A stretch of DNA of 64,000 nt, taken from Halalkalibacter hemicellulosilyticusJCM 9152. GTDB taxonomy: Bacteria; Bacillota; Bacilli; Bacillales; Bacillaceae_D. A program made the translations under genes and the position numbers. This document shows, piece after piece, positions 19,320 through 29,591 of the stretch. Position 1 is the first letter of the stretch. Every line of letters starts with the position of its first letter. The stretch spans positions 1 through 64,000 of the forward strand of contig NZ_BAUU01000018.1 in the NCBI RefSeq assembly GCF_000513115.1. The letters are read 5' to 3'. The notes below the pieces were generated by a model, which was not told the DNA's origin, searched no databases, and saw only the letters and a program-made list of their open reading frames with translations.

Positions 19320-19694
19320 ATGAACAAAATTCTTGTCGTCGACGATCAATATGGAATACGTGTATTGCTAAGTGAAATTCTTCAAAAAGATGGTTATGTT
19401 ATGTCTGATGCGGCTAATGGTGCTCAAGCTCTTAAATTAGTGGAAAAGGATAGACCAGACCTTGTGTTACTTGATATGAAAATCCCAGGAATGGATGGTC
19501 TGGAAATTTTAAGGCGTATTAAAGAGCATGATGAATCGATTCGTGTTATTATGATGACTGCTTACGGAGAATTAAATTTAATTAATGAAGCGATGAGTTT
19601 AGGGGCGGTAACACACTTTGCTAAGCCGTTTGACATTGATGACATTCGAGAAGTGATTCGTAAGACATTGGAAATGGAGGAAATTTCAAAATAA
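19320..19694 (+). CDS. spo0F: Sporulation phosphorelay response regulator Spo0F
   Basis: Single receiver domain (124 residues) that accepts phosphate from sensor kinases and passes it to Spo0B. The acidic pocket Asp8-Asp9, phosphoryl acceptor Asp52 ([10 protein letters not shown]), Thr80 in MMTAYGE and Lys102 in HFAKPFD are all present, offset by two residues from B. subtilis numbering. There is no output domain. ATG 19320 follows TTAGGAGGAAGAAAGC. It is transcribed from a SigH/Spo0A type promoter and lies before fbaA. Confidence 0.97.
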   Translation: MNKILVVDDQYGIRVLLSEILQKDGYVMSDAANGAQALKLVEKDRPDLVLLDMKIPGMDGLEILRRIKEHDESIRVIMMTAYGELNLINEAMSLGAVTHFAKPFDIDDIREVIRKTLEMEEISK

Positions 19695-19752
19695 ATTATT
19701 CTAAAAAAATTGACGAATCTCCGGTATAAATGGATGTTTTCTTGAGAGAGTA

Positions 19753-19761
19753 TGCTATAAT
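19753..19761 (+). promoter_or_regulatory. Extended -10 promoter of fbaA
   Basis: TGCTATAAT (TGn plus a perfect TATAAT) lies about 160 bases before the fbaA start, leaving a long untranslated leader. The -35 region is weak. No regulatory RNA fold was recognised in the leader. Confidence 0.5.
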
Positions 19762-19919
19762 GGACACGTTCAACTATAGAGAGCATTTTGAAGATCATGC
19801 CTCTTACATAGAGATACGCACATTTGCGTGACGCGCTTTACTTTTTGTACAAATAAGTAGATACGTCTAGTGGGGATGTTGATCTTTGAATAAGGCTCAA
19901 TTTAAGGAGGAAAAGAAAC

Positions 19920-20783
19920 ATGCCTTTAGTTTCAATGAAGGAAATGCTTAACAAAGCAAAGGCGGAAAGCTATGCAGTGGGTCAATTCAATTTGAATAAT
20001 CTTGAGTTCACTCAAGCAATTCTACAAGCTGCCGAAGAGGAAAAGTCACCAGTAATCCTTGGTGTGTCTGAGGGTGCAGCTCGTTATATGGGTGGATTCA
20101 AAACAATCGTCAAGCTTGTCGAATCATTAATGGAAGAGTACGGTACAACTGTACCAGTTGCGATTCACCTTGACCATGGTTCTAGCTTTGAAAAGTGTGT
20201 CGAAGCGATTCATGCCGGATTCACTTCTGTTATGATTGATGGTTCTCACCATCCGCTAGAAGAAAACATTGCGATTACAAAGCAAGTTGTAGCAGTTGCT
20301 CATACGTTAGGGGTATCTGTTGAGGCTGAGCTTGGTCGTATTGGTGGACAAGAAGATGACTTAATTGTTGACGATGCAGAAGCTGCTTATGCCATTCCTT
20401 CTGAATGTAAGCAACTTGTTGCAGAAACAGGTGTTGACTGTTTTGCACCAGCGCTTGGATCTGTTCATGGCCCATACAAAGGTGAGCCTAACTTAGGCTT
20501 CGATCGTATGAAGGAAATTGATGAACTAGTTGGAATTCCGCTTGTTCTTCACGGTGGTACAGGAATCCCAGTAGCTGATGTTCAAAAGGCAATTGAGTTC
20601 GGACATGCGAAGATTAATGTAAATACAGAAAGCCAAATTTCATCTGCGAAAGCTGTTCGTGAAACGCTTGATGCAAACCCTGATATGTATGATCCACGTA
20701 AATATTTAGGGCCTGCTCGTGACGCGATTAAAGAAACAGTAAAAGGCAAAATGCGTGAATTTGGTTCTTCAAATAAAGCGTAA
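19920..20783 (+). CDS. fbaA: Class II fructose-1,6-bisphosphate aldolase
   Basis: Zinc-dependent glycolytic and gluconeogenic aldolase, 287 residues. [11 protein letters not shown] carries His83, Asp85 and His86; [13 protein letters not shown] follows; the zinc and substrate ligands GSVHGPYKG and LHGGTGIP are present, as is [11 protein letters not shown] 19920 follows TTTAAGGAGGAAAAGAAAC. In B. subtilis a transaldolase gene (ywjH) lies between fbaA and murAB; here it is absent. A perfect terminator follows. Confidence 0.96.
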   Translation: MPLVSMKEMLNKAKAESYAVGQFNLNNLEFTQAILQAAEEEKSPVILGVSEGAARYMGGFKTIVKLVESLMEEYGTTVPVAIHLDHGSSFEKCVEAIHAGFTSVMIDGSHHPLEENIAITKQVVAVAHTLGVSVEAELGRIGGQEDDLIVDDAEAAYAIPSECKQLVAETGVDCFAPALGSVHGPYKGEPNLGFDRMKEIDELVGIPLVLHGGTGIPVADVQKAIEFGHAKINVNTESQISSAKAVRETLDANPDMYDPRKYLGPARDAIKETVKGKMREFGSSNKA

Positions 20784-20795
20784 GCAAGCTATGTG

Positions 20796-20832
20796 TAGAC
20801 AAAAAGCAGTTCAGCTGAACTGCTTTTTGTCC
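20796..20832 (+). terminator. Terminator of fbaA
   Basis: ACAAAAAGCAGTTCAG and CTGAACTGCTTTTTGT form a perfect 16-bp inverted repeat. Confidence 0.88.
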
Positions 20833-20987
20833 ATTCATAGGGTTAATTGTATGTAGAAAATGTGGCTAATGCGAATTTTATTTTCATATAAATTAATTGA
20901 ACTTTAAAAAAAAAGACTCGTTACTTTTTCGTTGATATGGTTATAATGGAAGATAGAGAGATGAGCACCAATGGAAGGGATGCGATT

Positions 20988-22271
20988 ATGGATAAATTAA
21001 TGATTGAAGGCGGATATCCGTTAGAAGGTACTGTACAAATTAGTGGAGCAAAAAATAGTGCGGTTGCGTTAATACCAGCTGCTATTTTAGCTGATTCAGA
21101 AGTTACGATTGATAATCTACCTGAAATATCAGATGTTCAACTTCTCGCAGAGCTTCTTCAAGAGATTGGTGGAGAAGTAGAGTTAACTCCTGATGAAATT
21201 AAAATAAAGCCTGAAAATATGATAGCAATGCCACTCCCAAATGGACGTGTCAAAAAATTGCGGGCATCTTATTATTTAATGGGAGCCATGCTAGGTAAAT
21301 TTAAAAAAGCGGTGATTGGATTACCAGGTGGTTGTAACTTAGGTCCAAGACCGATTGATCAACATATAAAAGGCTTTGAGGCACTTGGAGCTAAGGTGAC
21401 GAATGAACAAGGTGCGTTTTATTTACGCGCTGATGAACTCCGTGGTGCAACGATCTACTTGGATGTTGTCAGTGTTGGAGCGACTATTAACATTATGCTG
21501 GCTGCTGTTCGAGCGAAAGGGCAGACGATTATTGAAAATGCTGCTAAAGAACCTGAGATTATTGACGTTGCTACATTGTTAACAAGTATGGGAGCGAAAA
21601 TAAAAGGGGCAGGGACAAATGTGATTCGAATTGATGGGATCGACTCATTACAAGGGTGCCGCCATTCCATCATTCCTGATCGAATCGAAGCAGGAACGTA
21701 TATGATATTAGCGGCTGCTATGGGTCAAAGAGTGATGATTGATAACATTATTCCTTATCATGTTGAATCACTCATTGCTAAGTTACGTGAAATGGGTGTA
21801 TCGATTGATGTGAATGATGACCAATTATTGATACATAACGATAAACCGAAGCAAGGTGTTGATGTGAAGACATTAGTATACCCTGGCTTCCCTACCGATC
21901 TTCAGCAACCATTTACAACGTTGCTTACCCAAGCTGAGGGGACGAGTATTGTAACAGATACGATTTATAATGCTCGCTTTAAGCACATTGATGAGCTCAG
22001 ACGAATGGGAGCGAATGTCAAGGTAGAAGGCCGTTCAGCGATTATTAATGGGGCGACTACGTTACAAGGAGCAAAGGTAAGAGCAACGGATCTACGAGCA
22101 GGAGCTGCTCTTGTAGTAGCAGGGCTATTGGCAGACGGGGTAACAGAAATTTCTGGGGTAGAGCATATTGATCGTGGCTATGCTCATCTTGAGGAGAAAT
22201 TATTAGGGCTAGGCGCAAAAATTTGGCGTGAATCGATGACTGAAGAAGAAGTGGAACAAGTAAAGAGTTAG
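20988..22271 (+). CDS. murA2: UDP-N-acetylglucosamine 1-carboxyvinyltransferase (MurA2/MurZ type)
   Basis: Adds enolpyruvate from PEP to UDP-GlcNAc, the first committed step of peptidoglycan synthesis. The 427-residue EPSP-synthase-like fold has active-site Cys116 in [13 protein letters not shown] (the target of fosfomycin), [10 protein letters not shown] at the N-terminus and [11 protein letters not shown] near the end. ATG 20988 follows GGAAGGGA; the reading frame remains open upstream to 20937 but without a ribosome site. A TATAAT stands at 20942-20947. It is the second of two murA copies in the window (the other at 51708), the usual situation in low-GC Gram-positives. Confidence 0.95.
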   Translation: MDKLMIEGGYPLEGTVQISGAKNSAVALIPAAILADSEVTIDNLPEISDVQLLAELLQEIGGEVELTPDEIKIKPENMIAMPLPNGRVKKLRASYYLMGAMLGKFKKAVIGLPGGCNLGPRPIDQHIKGFEALGAKVTNEQGAFYLRADELRGATIYLDVVSVGATINIMLAAVRAKGQTIIENAAKEPEIIDVATLLTSMGAKIKGAGTNVIRIDGIDSLQGCRHSIIPDRIEAGTYMILAAAMGQRVMIDNIIPYHVESLIAKLREMGVSIDVNDDQLLIHNDKPKQGVDVKTLVYPGFPTDLQQPFTTLLTQAEGTSIVTDTIYNARFKHIDELRRMGANVKVEGRSAIINGATTLQGAKVRATDLRAGAALVVAGLLADGVTEISGVEHIDRGYAHLEEKLLGLGAKIWRESMTEEEVEQVKS

Positions 22272-22279
22272 TTTGAAAA

Positions 22280-22352
22280 TAGGAAGGGCTCCGTTAAAGG
22301 TACCAAAAAAGTTAAAACCAAACTTTTTCAGTGCCCTCTGAAAAGCCCTTCT
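22280..22352. repeat. Family A repeat nested in the murA2 terminator
   Basis: An outer pair GAAGGGCT / AGCCCTTC encloses a family A core, AAAAAAGTTAAAACCAAAC then TTTTTCAGTGCCC. It looks as though the element lies inside, or built, the murA2 terminator. Confidence 0.7.
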
Positions 22353-22579
22353 TGAATATTTGATTGAAATATGGTTAAAATGATTGATAGTAGATACCAT
22401 TTTAAGCCTTCTATTTTTCTCCGCAATAACTCCAAATATGACCTTATTATTTAAATAAGTAATAGTTTTCCTAGTATAGATGGATATGTTGTCAGTGAAG
22501 GAATCAAAACAAGTGTATCGAACCATTGATGTGGTGAGCATCAATGGGTATTCTAATATATAAGAAACGTGGTGTTACG

Positions 22580-23850
22580 ATGGGTGTACATATTTCAGAA
22601 TTGGAAAATATGAAGCTAAAAGAGCTTTATGAACTTGCTAGAGAATACAAAGTGTCTTATTATAGCAAGCTGACGAAAAAGGAGCTTGTTTTTGCCATCT
22701 TAAAAGGACAAGCTGAACAAGACGGTTTAATGTTTATGGAAGGCGTACTAGAAATTATTCAATCAGAGGGTTTTGGTTTCTTGCGACCAATTAATTATAT
22801 GCCGAGCTCAGAGGATATTTATATTTCTGCTTCGCAAATTCGCCGATTTGATTTGCGAAATGGTGATAAAGTATCAGGGAAGGTTCGACCTCCAAAGGAA
22901 AATGAACGTTATCATGGGCTGTTACATGTTGAAGCTGTAAATGGCGACGCACCTGAAACATCGAGAGAACGTCCTCACTTCCCGGCATTAACGCCACTTT
23001 ACCCTGAGCAGAAGATTGAACTAGAAACAGCCCCTGGCCGTGTATCTTCAAGGATTATTGATATGATTTCACCTGTTGGATTTGGACAGCGTGGCTTGAT
23101 TGTCGCCCCTCCTAAAGCGGGTAAGACCTCATTAATGAAGGAAGTAGCGAATAGTATTGCGGAAAATCATCCAGATGTTGAACTGATTGTTCTATTGATT
23201 GACGAACGTCCAGAAGAAGTGACTGACATTGAGCGTTCCGTTAAAGCAGAGGTGGTTAGCTCAACGTTTGATGAAGTGCCTGAAAATCATATTAAAGTGG
23301 CCGAGCTCGTTCTAGAGCGCGCTATGCGTCTCGTCGAACATCGTAAGGATGTCGTCATCTTAATGGATAGTATTACTCGCTTGGCGAGAGCGTATAATCT
23401 CGTGATCCCACCGAGTGGTCGAACGCTATCTGGTGGTATTGATCCTGCAGCCTTCCACCGTCCGAAGCGTTTCTTTGGGGCGGCCCGTAATATTGAAGAA
23501 GGTGGAAGTTTAACGATTTTGGCAACAGCACTTGTTGAAACGGGTTCACGTATGGATGATGTTATCTATGAAGAATTTAAAGGGACAGGAAACATGGAGC
23601 TACACCTTGATCGCAAATTGGCTGAACGACGTATTTTCCCATCGATCGATATTCGTGCTCTGGTACGCGAAAAGAAGAAATGCTTATGCCGAAAAGTCAG
23701 TTAGATAAGCTATGGGCCATTCGAAAAACGATGAATGATTCCCCAGATTTTGTCGATCATTTCATTAAGCGAGTGAAGGAAACGAAAACAAACATTGACT
23801 TTTTTGCGTCAATGGAAGAAGAAATGAACGCAAGAGGAAGGAAAAGATAA
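22580..23850 (+). pseudogene. rho: Transcription termination factor Rho, frameshifted near its C-terminus
   Basis: Hexameric RNA-dependent ATPase that ends transcription. The first 360 residues are intact: N-terminal helical domain, cold-shock RNA-binding domain with GFGFLRP, Walker [19 protein letters not shown], Walker B VVILMDS and the Q-loop PSGRTLSGG. At 23654-23658 the frame reads cgt-gct-ctg, where Rho proteins have Arg-Arg-Ser-Gly-Thr-Arg. One base added after 23656 restores [10 protein letters not shown] and an open frame to TAA 23848-23850 (423 residues; B. subtilis Rho has 427). As it stands, translation stops at 23704, losing the arginine finger of SGTR and about 60 residues. ATG 22580 gives the usual N-terminus; its ribosome site is weak. 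Confidence 0.88.
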
Positions 23851-23870
23851 CTCATTGGATGAAAATGGAG

Positions 23871-23899
23871 TTGCTTTTTCGTTGTTGAGTTGATATAAT
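23871..23899 (+). promoter_or_regulatory. SigA promoter of rpmE2
   Basis: TTGCTT (23871-23876) and TATAAT (23894-23899) with a 17-base spacer, plus TGA just before the -10. Confidence 0.7.
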
Positions 23900-23963
23900 T
23901 TCGTCATGTGTGATTGAGATAACTCTGTTTCGAAGAGATTCAGGGCAAAAGGAGTTGAAAGTA

Positions 23964-24209
23964 ATGAAACAAGGTATTCATCCTGATTATCAAAAGGTTG
24001 TATTTATGGATACAAGCACGGGCTTTAAGTTTCTAAGTGGTTCTACAAAGAGCTCTTCTGAAACCATTGAGTGGGAAGATGGAAACACATATCCGCTTTT
24101 AAAAGTGGAAGTAAGTGCTGATTCACACCCGTTCTACACTGGTAAGCAGAAGCTAAACGACTTAGGCGGACGTGTCGATCGTTTCAAGAAGAAATACAAC
24201 TTGAAATAA
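23964..24209 (+). CDS. rpmE2: 50S ribosomal protein L31 type B
   Basis: Small 81-residue ribosomal protein of the large subunit. It is the zinc-independent type B: no CxxC pair is present, and it has the type B signatures [30 protein letters not shown] and the basic C-terminus [14 protein letters not shown] 23964 follows AAAAGGAG. In B. subtilis the gene at this place between rho and tdk encodes the zinc-binding type A L31, while the type B gene lies elsewhere under Zur control; no Zur box was recognised here. It has its own promoter and terminator. Confidence 0.93.
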   Translation: MKQGIHPDYQKVVFMDTSTGFKFLSGSTKSSSETIEWEDGNTYPLLKVEVSADSHPFYTGKQKLNDLGGRVDRFKKKYNLK

Positions 24210-24220
24210 ACCGCATTATA

Positions 24221-24257
24221 CAAACAGGCAATAGCAATGTGCATTGCCTGTTTTTTC
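24221..24257 (+). terminator. Terminator of rpmE2
   Basis: AACAGGCAAT (24223-24232) and ATTGCCTGTT (24243-24252) flank AGCAATGTGC, followed by T. Confidence 0.85.
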
Positions 24258-24317
24258 ATGTATATGTGTAGTAGCAATTGTGATGAAGAGAGATATACTA
24301 TAGATGAGGTGTAAACG

Positions 24318-24935
24318 ATGTATGGGGATAAACAGCTTGGTTCAATTGAAGTCATATGTGGGAGTATGTTTTCAGGCAAATCGGAGGAGCTCATTCGACG
24401 AGTTCGAAGAGTGAGCTTTGGAAATGTAAAGGTACAAGTGTTTAAGCCGATTATTGATAATCGTTACAGTGAAGAAGAAGTCGTATCCCACAACGGAACA
24501 AAAGTATGCGCATCACCAGTGGAGCGGGCAATGGATGTGTTAGCAGGAGTCGAAGCTACAACACAAGTTGTTGCAATTGATGAGGTACAGTTTTTTGATA
24601 ACGCCATTATCGATATTGTTGAAGAGTTAGCGAATCGTGGGAAACGAGTTATTTGTGCAGGATTAGATCGAGACTTCCGTGGTGAGCCATTTGGTCCGAT
24701 TCAACCACTATTAGCGATTGCTGAAGATGTTACAAAGCTCCAAGCGATTTGCCCATTATGCGGGTCACCTGCAAGCCGTACACAACGATTAATAAATGGG
24801 AAACCTGCATCGTATGATGATCCGATCATCTTAGTAGGAGCATCAGAGTCCTATGAACCTCGTTGTCGTAATTGTCATGAGGTAGAGCGGTATCAAAAGC
24901 AATGTAAGGATCGGGATCATCAAATGAAAGGATAA
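24318..24935 (+). CDS. tdk: Thymidine kinase
   Basis: Phosphorylates thymidine with ATP for pyrimidine salvage. The 205-residue type II thymidine kinase has the P-loop GSMFSGKS (residues 15-22), IDEVQFFD with the magnesium-binding Asp, and a four-cysteine zinc site formed by CPLC and CRNC. ATG 24318 follows GATGAGGTGTAAACG. Between rpmE and prfA as in B. subtilis. It is closed by a terminator, so it is probably expressed alone. Confidence 0.95.
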   Translation: MYGDKQLGSIEVICGSMFSGKSEELIRRVRRVSFGNVKVQVFKPIIDNRYSEEEVVSHNGTKVCASPVERAMDVLAGVEATTQVVAIDEVQFFDNAIIDIVEELANRGKRVICAGLDRDFRGEPFGPIQPLLAIAEDVTKLQAICPLCGSPASRTQRLINGKPASYDDPIILVGASESYEPRCRNCHEVERYQKQCKDRDHQMKG

Positions 24936-24949
24936 GTGCGAATATAAAA

Positions 24950-25001
24950 ATGAGGATGTTTCAAAAGAGTGATCATAGACCCTTTGAAACATCCTTTTTG
25001 T
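24950..25001 (+). terminator. Terminator of tdk
   Basis: AGGATGTTTCAAA (24953-24965) pairs with TTTGAAACATCCT (24983-24995) and is followed by a T-run. Confidence 0.85.
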
Positions 25002-25220
25002 AGTTGGAATGAAATGGTACCACGTTTTTCCTTGTAGAATGTAATTTATATTTATAAGGACATCGCAGATAACGATTGCACTTTTTGGAAATCTCAAACG
25101 CGCGACATCTAAGAAAAGACTGCTGCGCCCGTATTCTTTGGTTATAATTGTCACGTTCTTTTCTACAAAATCGGACAAACTATAAAAGAAATCAGTCTGA
25201 ATGTAGAGGAGGTGCTTAGA

Positions 25221-25706
25221 TTGAAAAAAGTGTTATGGATGATGGTTGTGGTAACACTATTCCTTGCTATAGGTTGCCAACAACAAGGCGCTCACTATGA
25301 TTCTGGTGACGGTCAAGGTGTGCAAAATGCATCAGATGAACCAGGTACAAATCGCGTCATGTATGGATTATTCGGACCAGGACCATTAAATTATGGGCAA
25401 ATTCGAAAGCAGCAATTAGGTCGCTACGATCTAGATGAAATGCCTAATACTGGTACGAACTTTAGATCTATGGATGTTGAGAGGCGTCATTTAGGAAATG
25501 ATCAACAGCTTATCGCTGAAATTATACAAGAGGATTTTGGACTTGAATCTGGTATGGTGTTTCTTGCTGGAAATCATGCTTTTGTTAATGTGAAAGCACC
25601 GAAAGACATGGAGGAGAAGGAAAAGAAAGAATATTTTGATGAACTTCGTCAACAGCTTAGCCGGGAGATTCCAAGATATAATGTCCATATAAGTGAGACA
25701 GATTAA
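25221..25706 (+). CDS. Predicted lipoprotein of unknown function
   Basis: The start is TTG 25221 with AGGAGG eight bases upstream. A signal peptide (KKVLWMMVVVTLFLAIGC) ends in the lipobox LAIGC, so the mature protein should be lipid-anchored outside the membrane. The remaining 140 residues are hydrophilic; the C-terminal part (QQLIAEIIQEDFGLESGMVF, AFVNVKAP, EYFDELRQQLSREIP) resembles the alpha/beta module of the YhcN/YlaJ spore-lipoprotein group, but I cannot confirm the family. TATAAT at 25143-25148 may be its -10. Confidence 0.72.
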   Translation: MKKVLWMMVVVTLFLAIGCQQQGAHYDSGDGQGVQNASDEPGTNRVMYGLFGPGPLNYGQIRKQQLGRYDLDEMPNTGTNFRSMDVERRHLGNDQQLIAEIIQEDFGLESGMVFLAGNHAFVNVKAPKDMEEKEKKEYFDELRQQLSREIPRYNVHISETD

Positions 25707-25915
25707 GGATTGAAGAAACTCAATCGGGCTATGCCTCATTTGGGTTTCTTACATATGGGTTAAATGTTACTTTTTTAGAAGTTCTCACATTCCTCCTTCA
25801 ATCCCCCTAGTCAACACCACTTTAATGAATTCCTTTTTTCCTGCTTTGCTTCATTTGTCCTCGATTTGAAAAGACTCTTCGTAGTAATGTGTCAGCCTTT
25901 TGGATATGTGAGTCA

Positions 25916-27223
25916 TTAGCGCCGCCGAGCAGTTTGTTGAATCGGATCCCAAACACCGTTATAAGGAGGCGCGTAGGCGAGATCTAAATGCTCTAATTCA
26001 TCAACTTTCATTTCGTTATAAAGAGCGGTTGAGAGAACATCGATTCGTTTGTCGACACCTGCACGACCGATGATTTGTCCACCGAGAAGCTGATTCGTAT
26101 CTCGGTGATAACAAAGACGAACGGTTAACCTTTCAGCTCCAGGATAATAGCCAGCAATATGTCCGATTTCGGTAGTCATTTGATCATATGGGTAGGAAAT
26201 CTCCTCTAACTCACGACTTGATAACCCTGTACGTCCTAATGTTAAGCTGAAAAATTTAATGATCGATGTTCCAACAATACCTTGAAATGGTGAAGGCTGA
26301 CCAACCATCGCTTTTCCTGCTAGTCTCCCTTGTTTATTTGCATGTGTACCAAGAGGAATATAATCATTCTTTTTCTTTATACGATGATATTGTGTTGCGC
26401 AATCACCTGCAGCATACACGTTTTCTACATTCGTTTCCATGAAACGATTCACACTGATTGCACCGTTGTGATGAAAGTGAAGATTAGAGTTAGAAAGAAA
26501 TGATGTGTTTGGCGTCACACCGATTGCAACGACAACTAGATCCGTACGGATAGAAGCTTGATCCGTAATCACGCGTTCGACACGTTCGTTGCCTGCAAAT
26601 CCTTCAACGGTTTCATTAAGACGAACTTTAATCTCGTTCTTTTCGGCTTCCTCTTGAATCATGTTGGCCATGTCTTCATCAAAAATAGTAGCAAGCTGCG
26701 GTGCTTGTTCAATAATGGTCACTTCTTTTCCTATTTTAACAAAATTCTCTGCGAGCTCCAGTCCGATATAACCACCTCCGATGATTGTGATATGCTTTTT
26801 CTCTTTCGCATCAGCTATTAATTGTTCAGTATCGGGGATTGTTTTCACTGTATGAATACCTCGCAAGTCACTTCCTGGCCAAGAGGGAACGATAGGACTA
26901 GCCCCTGTTGCAACTAGCAGTTTGTCATATGAAAGGGAAAAATGATGACCACTTACGGTCTGGTTCTTTAGGTCAACCGAAGTTACTTCATGCTTAGTCC
27001 GCGCATCTATTCTGTACTTATGACGAAATGTTTCAACATCGCGAGCAATGAGATCGGTTGTTGATGAAATGAGTCCTCCAATCACATAAGGAAGGCCACA
27101 CTGTGCATATGAATAGATCTCACCTCTTTCTAGTGTGATGATCTCTGCATTCTCTTCATGTCTGACAATTTGCATTGCAGCGCTCATTCCAGCTGCGTCA
27201 CCACCTATAATGACATATCTCAT
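25916..27223 (-). CDS. CoA-disulfide reductase family flavoprotein
   Basis: A 435-residue FAD/NAD(P)-dependent pyridine-nucleotide disulfide oxidoreductase. Two nucleotide-binding motifs are visible: VIIGGDAAGMSAA at the N-terminus for FAD, and ITIIGGGYIGLELAENF near residue 155 for NAD(P)H. A single redox Cys42 in SYAQCGLPYVIGG is the mark of CoA-disulfide reductases and NADH oxidases; VYAAGDCA binds FAD and a C-terminal dimerisation domain follows. The likely reaction is reduction of CoA disulfide, but NADH oxidase or persulfide reductase activity cannot be excluded. ATG 27223 has AAAGGGTGG upstream; GTG 27232 is the alternative. Not present here in B. subtilis. Confidence 0.85.
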   Translation of the reverse strand: MRYVIIGGDAAGMSAAMQIVRHEENAEIITLERGEIYSYAQCGLPYVIGGLISSTTDLIARDVETFRHKYRIDARTKHEVTSVDLKNQTVSGHHFSLSYDKLLVATGASPIVPSWPGSDLRGIHTVKTIPDTEQLIADAKEKKHITIIGGGYIGLELAENFVKIGKEVTIIEQAPQLATIFDEDMANMIQEEAEKNEIKVRLNETVEGFAGNERVERVITDQASIRTDLVVVAIGVTPNTSFLSNSNLHFHHNGAISVNRFMETNVENVYAAGDCATQYHRIKKKNDYIPLGTHANKQGRLAGKAMVGQPSPFQGIVGTSIIKFFSLTLGRTGLSSRELEEISYPYDQMTTEIGHIAGYYPGAERLTVRLCYHRDTNQLLGGQIIGRAGVDKRIDVLSTALYNEMKVDELEHLDLAYAPPYNGVWDPIQQTARRR

Positions 27224-27340
27224 GAGAACCACCCTTTCTGGCTATTATGTGTAGGTCGTATACGCCTTGAATAAGTATGATAGTAGTATTCCCTCTTTTT
27301 TCAACATGAAGCATATATTTTTTTCTGAAAGAAGCTTTTA

Positions 27341-27418
27341 CTTACAGAAAAGCTGAACCCCTATGTAGTAACTATGCACGGCGTATTTAAGAAAAGCCGC
27401 TGTGCACTCTTCTTATTT
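27341..27418. repeat. Family B intergenic repeat, copy 4 (right half)
   Basis: AGCTGAACCCCTATGTAGTA and TTTAAGAAAAGCCGCTGTGC then CTCTTCTTATTT align with the right half of the copy at 13738 (AGCTAACCCCTATTAACGG, TATAAGAAAAGCCCG, CTTTTCTTATA). It lies between the flavoprotein gene and prfA. Confidence 0.55.
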
Positions 27419-27485
27419 GACCACTGTAAGGCAATGTACTATAATAGTTCTGTTATACGATGGAATATGATGAGGTGAAAAATCC

Positions 27486-28556
27486 GTGTTAGATCGTTTA
27501 CAATCATTAGAAGATCGCTATGATCGATTAAATGAGTTACTAAGTGACCCTGATGTCATTAGCGATTCAACGAAATTGCGTGAGTATTCAAAGGAACAAT
27601 CGGATTTAGAAGAGACTGTACAGGCGTATCGTGAATATAAAGAAGCAAGTACACAATTGACAGATGCTAAAGCGATGCTTGAGGATAAGCTTGATGATGA
27701 GATGTATGCAATGGTCAAAGAGGAGATTGATGAACTATCTACGACGATTGAAGAGCTTGAAGCACGCTTGAAAATATTATTACTACCAAAAGACCCGAAT
27801 GATGATAAAAATGTTATCGTTGAAATTCGTGGGGCTGCTGGTGGAGATGAAGCACAGTTATTCGCTAGCGATTTATACAAAATGTATACTCGTTATGCAG
27901 AAGCGCAAGGCTGGAAGGTTGAAGTCATCGAATCGACACCAACAGAGCTTGGTGGCTTCAAGGAAATCATTTTCAGTGTGAACGGAAGCGGTGCCTATTC
28001 TAAGCTGAAGTATGAAAATGGAGCTCATCGTGTGCAACGTGTACCGACAACTGAATCAGGTGGTCGAATTCATACGTCAACTGCTACGGTTGCTGTTCTT
28101 CCTGAAGCGGAAGAAGTTGAAGTGGAAATTCACGAAAAGGATATTCGTGTCGACACTTTTGCATCAAGTGGTCCTGGTGGGCAAAGCGTTAATACGACGA
28201 TGTCAGCTGTACGCTTAACACACGTACCGACTGGAACGGTCGTTTCATGTCAGGATGAGAAATCACAAATTAAGAACAAAGAGAAAGCGATGAAGGTTCT
28301 TCGTGCGCGTGTATATGATAAATTTCAGCGTGAGGTTCAGGCAGAATATGATTCCAATCGTAAGCTTGCGGTAGGAACGGGAGATCGTTCAGAACGGATT
28401 CGCACGTATAATTTTCCACAAAGCCGCGTGACCGATCACCGGATCGGTTTAACGCTTCAAAAGCTAGAGCAAATTTTACAAGGGAAGCTTGATGAAATCA
28501 TCGATGCTCTAATCGTTGAAGAACAAGCGGAAGCGATGCAAAATGCCGAACGATAG
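27486..28556 (+). CDS. prfA: Peptide chain release factor 1
   Basis: Releases finished polypeptides at UAA and UAG. The 356-residue class I factor has the N-terminal coiled-coil domain, the GGQ motif in [12 protein letters not shown] (about residue 234) that triggers hydrolysis, and the [16 protein letters not shown] segment. GTG 27486 follows GATGAGGTG. It overlaps prmC by 14 bases; PrmC methylates the glutamine of this GGQ, so the pair is functionally coupled. TTGTACTATAATAG-like sequence at about 27436-27444 contains a candidate -10. Confidence 0.96.
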   Translation: MLDRLQSLEDRYDRLNELLSDPDVISDSTKLREYSKEQSDLEETVQAYREYKEASTQLTDAKAMLEDKLDDEMYAMVKEEIDELSTTIEELEARLKILLLPKDPNDDKNVIVEIRGAAGGDEAQLFASDLYKMYTRYAEAQGWKVEVIESTPTELGGFKEIIFSVNGSGAYSKLKYENGAHRVQRVPTTESGGRIHTSTATVAVLPEAEEVEVEIHEKDIRVDTFASSGPGGQSVNTTMSAVRLTHVPTGTVVSCQDEKSQIKNKEKAMKVLRARVYDKFQREVQAEYDSNRKLAVGTGDRSERIRTYNFPQSRVTDHRIGLTLQKLEQILQGKLDEIIDALIVEEQAEAMQNAER

Positions 28557-29418
28557 GACGATCCAAGAGGCTCTTCAATGGGCTTCTTCTTTTTTAGCTG
28601 AAAGGAAGCTGGAGCAACCAGTCGGAGAATTACTGCTACGGCATTATTTACAAGTGAATCGTACGCATTTTTTGATGATGCTACAAGAGCCACTTTCTAA
28701 TGCGGTGTGGAATCAGCTAGCGTCTGATCTAGAGCAGCATGCACAAGGGGTTCCTGTTCAGCATTTGATCGGATATGAAGTCTTTTATGGACGACGTTTT
28801 AAGGTCAATGGTGATGTGCTCATCCCACGTCCAGAAACAGAGGAGCTTGTGGAAGTGGTGAGTGAGCGAGCGCAGAAACTATTTCAGGAGCGAACGATTC
28901 AGGTTGTTGATGTCGGGACTGGCAGTGGAGCGATAGCCATTACGCTTGCACTTGAAAATGCTCAGATGAATGTAGAAGCGATAGATATCTCGCCACAAGC
29001 GTTAAAGGTAGCTCGGGAAAATGCACGTAGTCTAGCGGCTGATGTTACGTTTATCGATGGGGACTTACTATCTCCCTATGTATCGTCGAAAAGCAAGGTC
29101 GATGTGATTGTATCGAATCCTCCGTATATTCCTGTTCGTGATGAAGGAGAGTTGGCGGTTCATGTTAAGGAACATGAGCCACATTTGGCGCTTTTCGGTG
29201 GAGAGGACGGATTAGACTTATATCGTAGGTTTATGACGGAACTTCCACAAGTAATAGAAGCAACCGGTTTAGTTGCGTTTGAAGTAGGTATAGGGCAAGC
29301 ACAGACGGTTTGTGAAATGTTATCAACAGCTTTTCCGCACGCTATGACTGAAATTAAGCGAGATATTAATGGGAAAGAGCGAATAGTATTGGCATATGGA
29401 ACGATGACGAACTCTTGA
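28543..29418 (+). CDS. prmC: Release factor glutamine methyltransferase
   Basis: N5-methylates the GGQ glutamine of release factors using S-adenosylmethionine. The 291-residue protein has an N-terminal helical domain, the SAM motif [16 protein letters not shown] (about 118-133) and the NPPY catalytic motif in [18 protein letters not shown] 28543 is chosen; an upstream TTG at 28516 adds nine basic residues without a better ribosome site. It overlaps the prfA end, which supports translational coupling. Confidence 0.94.
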   Translation: MPNDRTIQEALQWASSFLAERKLEQPVGELLLRHYLQVNRTHFLMMLQEPLSNAVWNQLASDLEQHAQGVPVQHLIGYEVFYGRRFKVNGDVLIPRPETEELVEVVSERAQKLFQERTIQVVDVGTGSGAIAITLALENAQMNVEAIDISPQALKVARENARSLAADVTFIDGDLLSPYVSSKSKVDVIVSNPPYIPVRDEGELAVHVKEHEPHLALFGGEDGLDLYRRFMTELPQVIEATGLVAFEVGIGQAQTVCEMLSTAFPHAMTEIKRDINGKERIVLAYGTMTNS

Positions 29419-29534
29419 GTGTACGTGGTAGTCTTTTCTTATTTCCGTTGTATTGAAAGTGGAATGTAGCTCGTGAACCAGCCTACGTCCTCCAATTAAA
29501 TTTCTAACAATCTTTCAAAAAAGAAAAATGACAG

Positions 29535-29564
29535 GTTTAAATGCCGCTCTCTTTGACGAGAATA
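29535..29564 (+). promoter_or_regulatory. SigF-type promoter of spoIIR
   Basis: GTTTA (29535-29539) and GACGAGAATA (29555-29564) with a 15-base spacer match GYWTA / GGNNANAHTR except one position. The spoIIQ promoter at 54716 has the same spacing and the same G-to-A change. Confidence 0.6.
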
Positions 29565-29591
29565 ATTCGTGAAGGGGCGGTGTTTTTTATT

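Noticed and set aside
23640-23720. Programmed -1 frameshift in rho
   Set aside because: No X-XXY-YYZ slippery heptamer stands in the zero frame before the stop, and any slip downstream would still lose the conserved RSGTR residues. A one-base loss explains everything.
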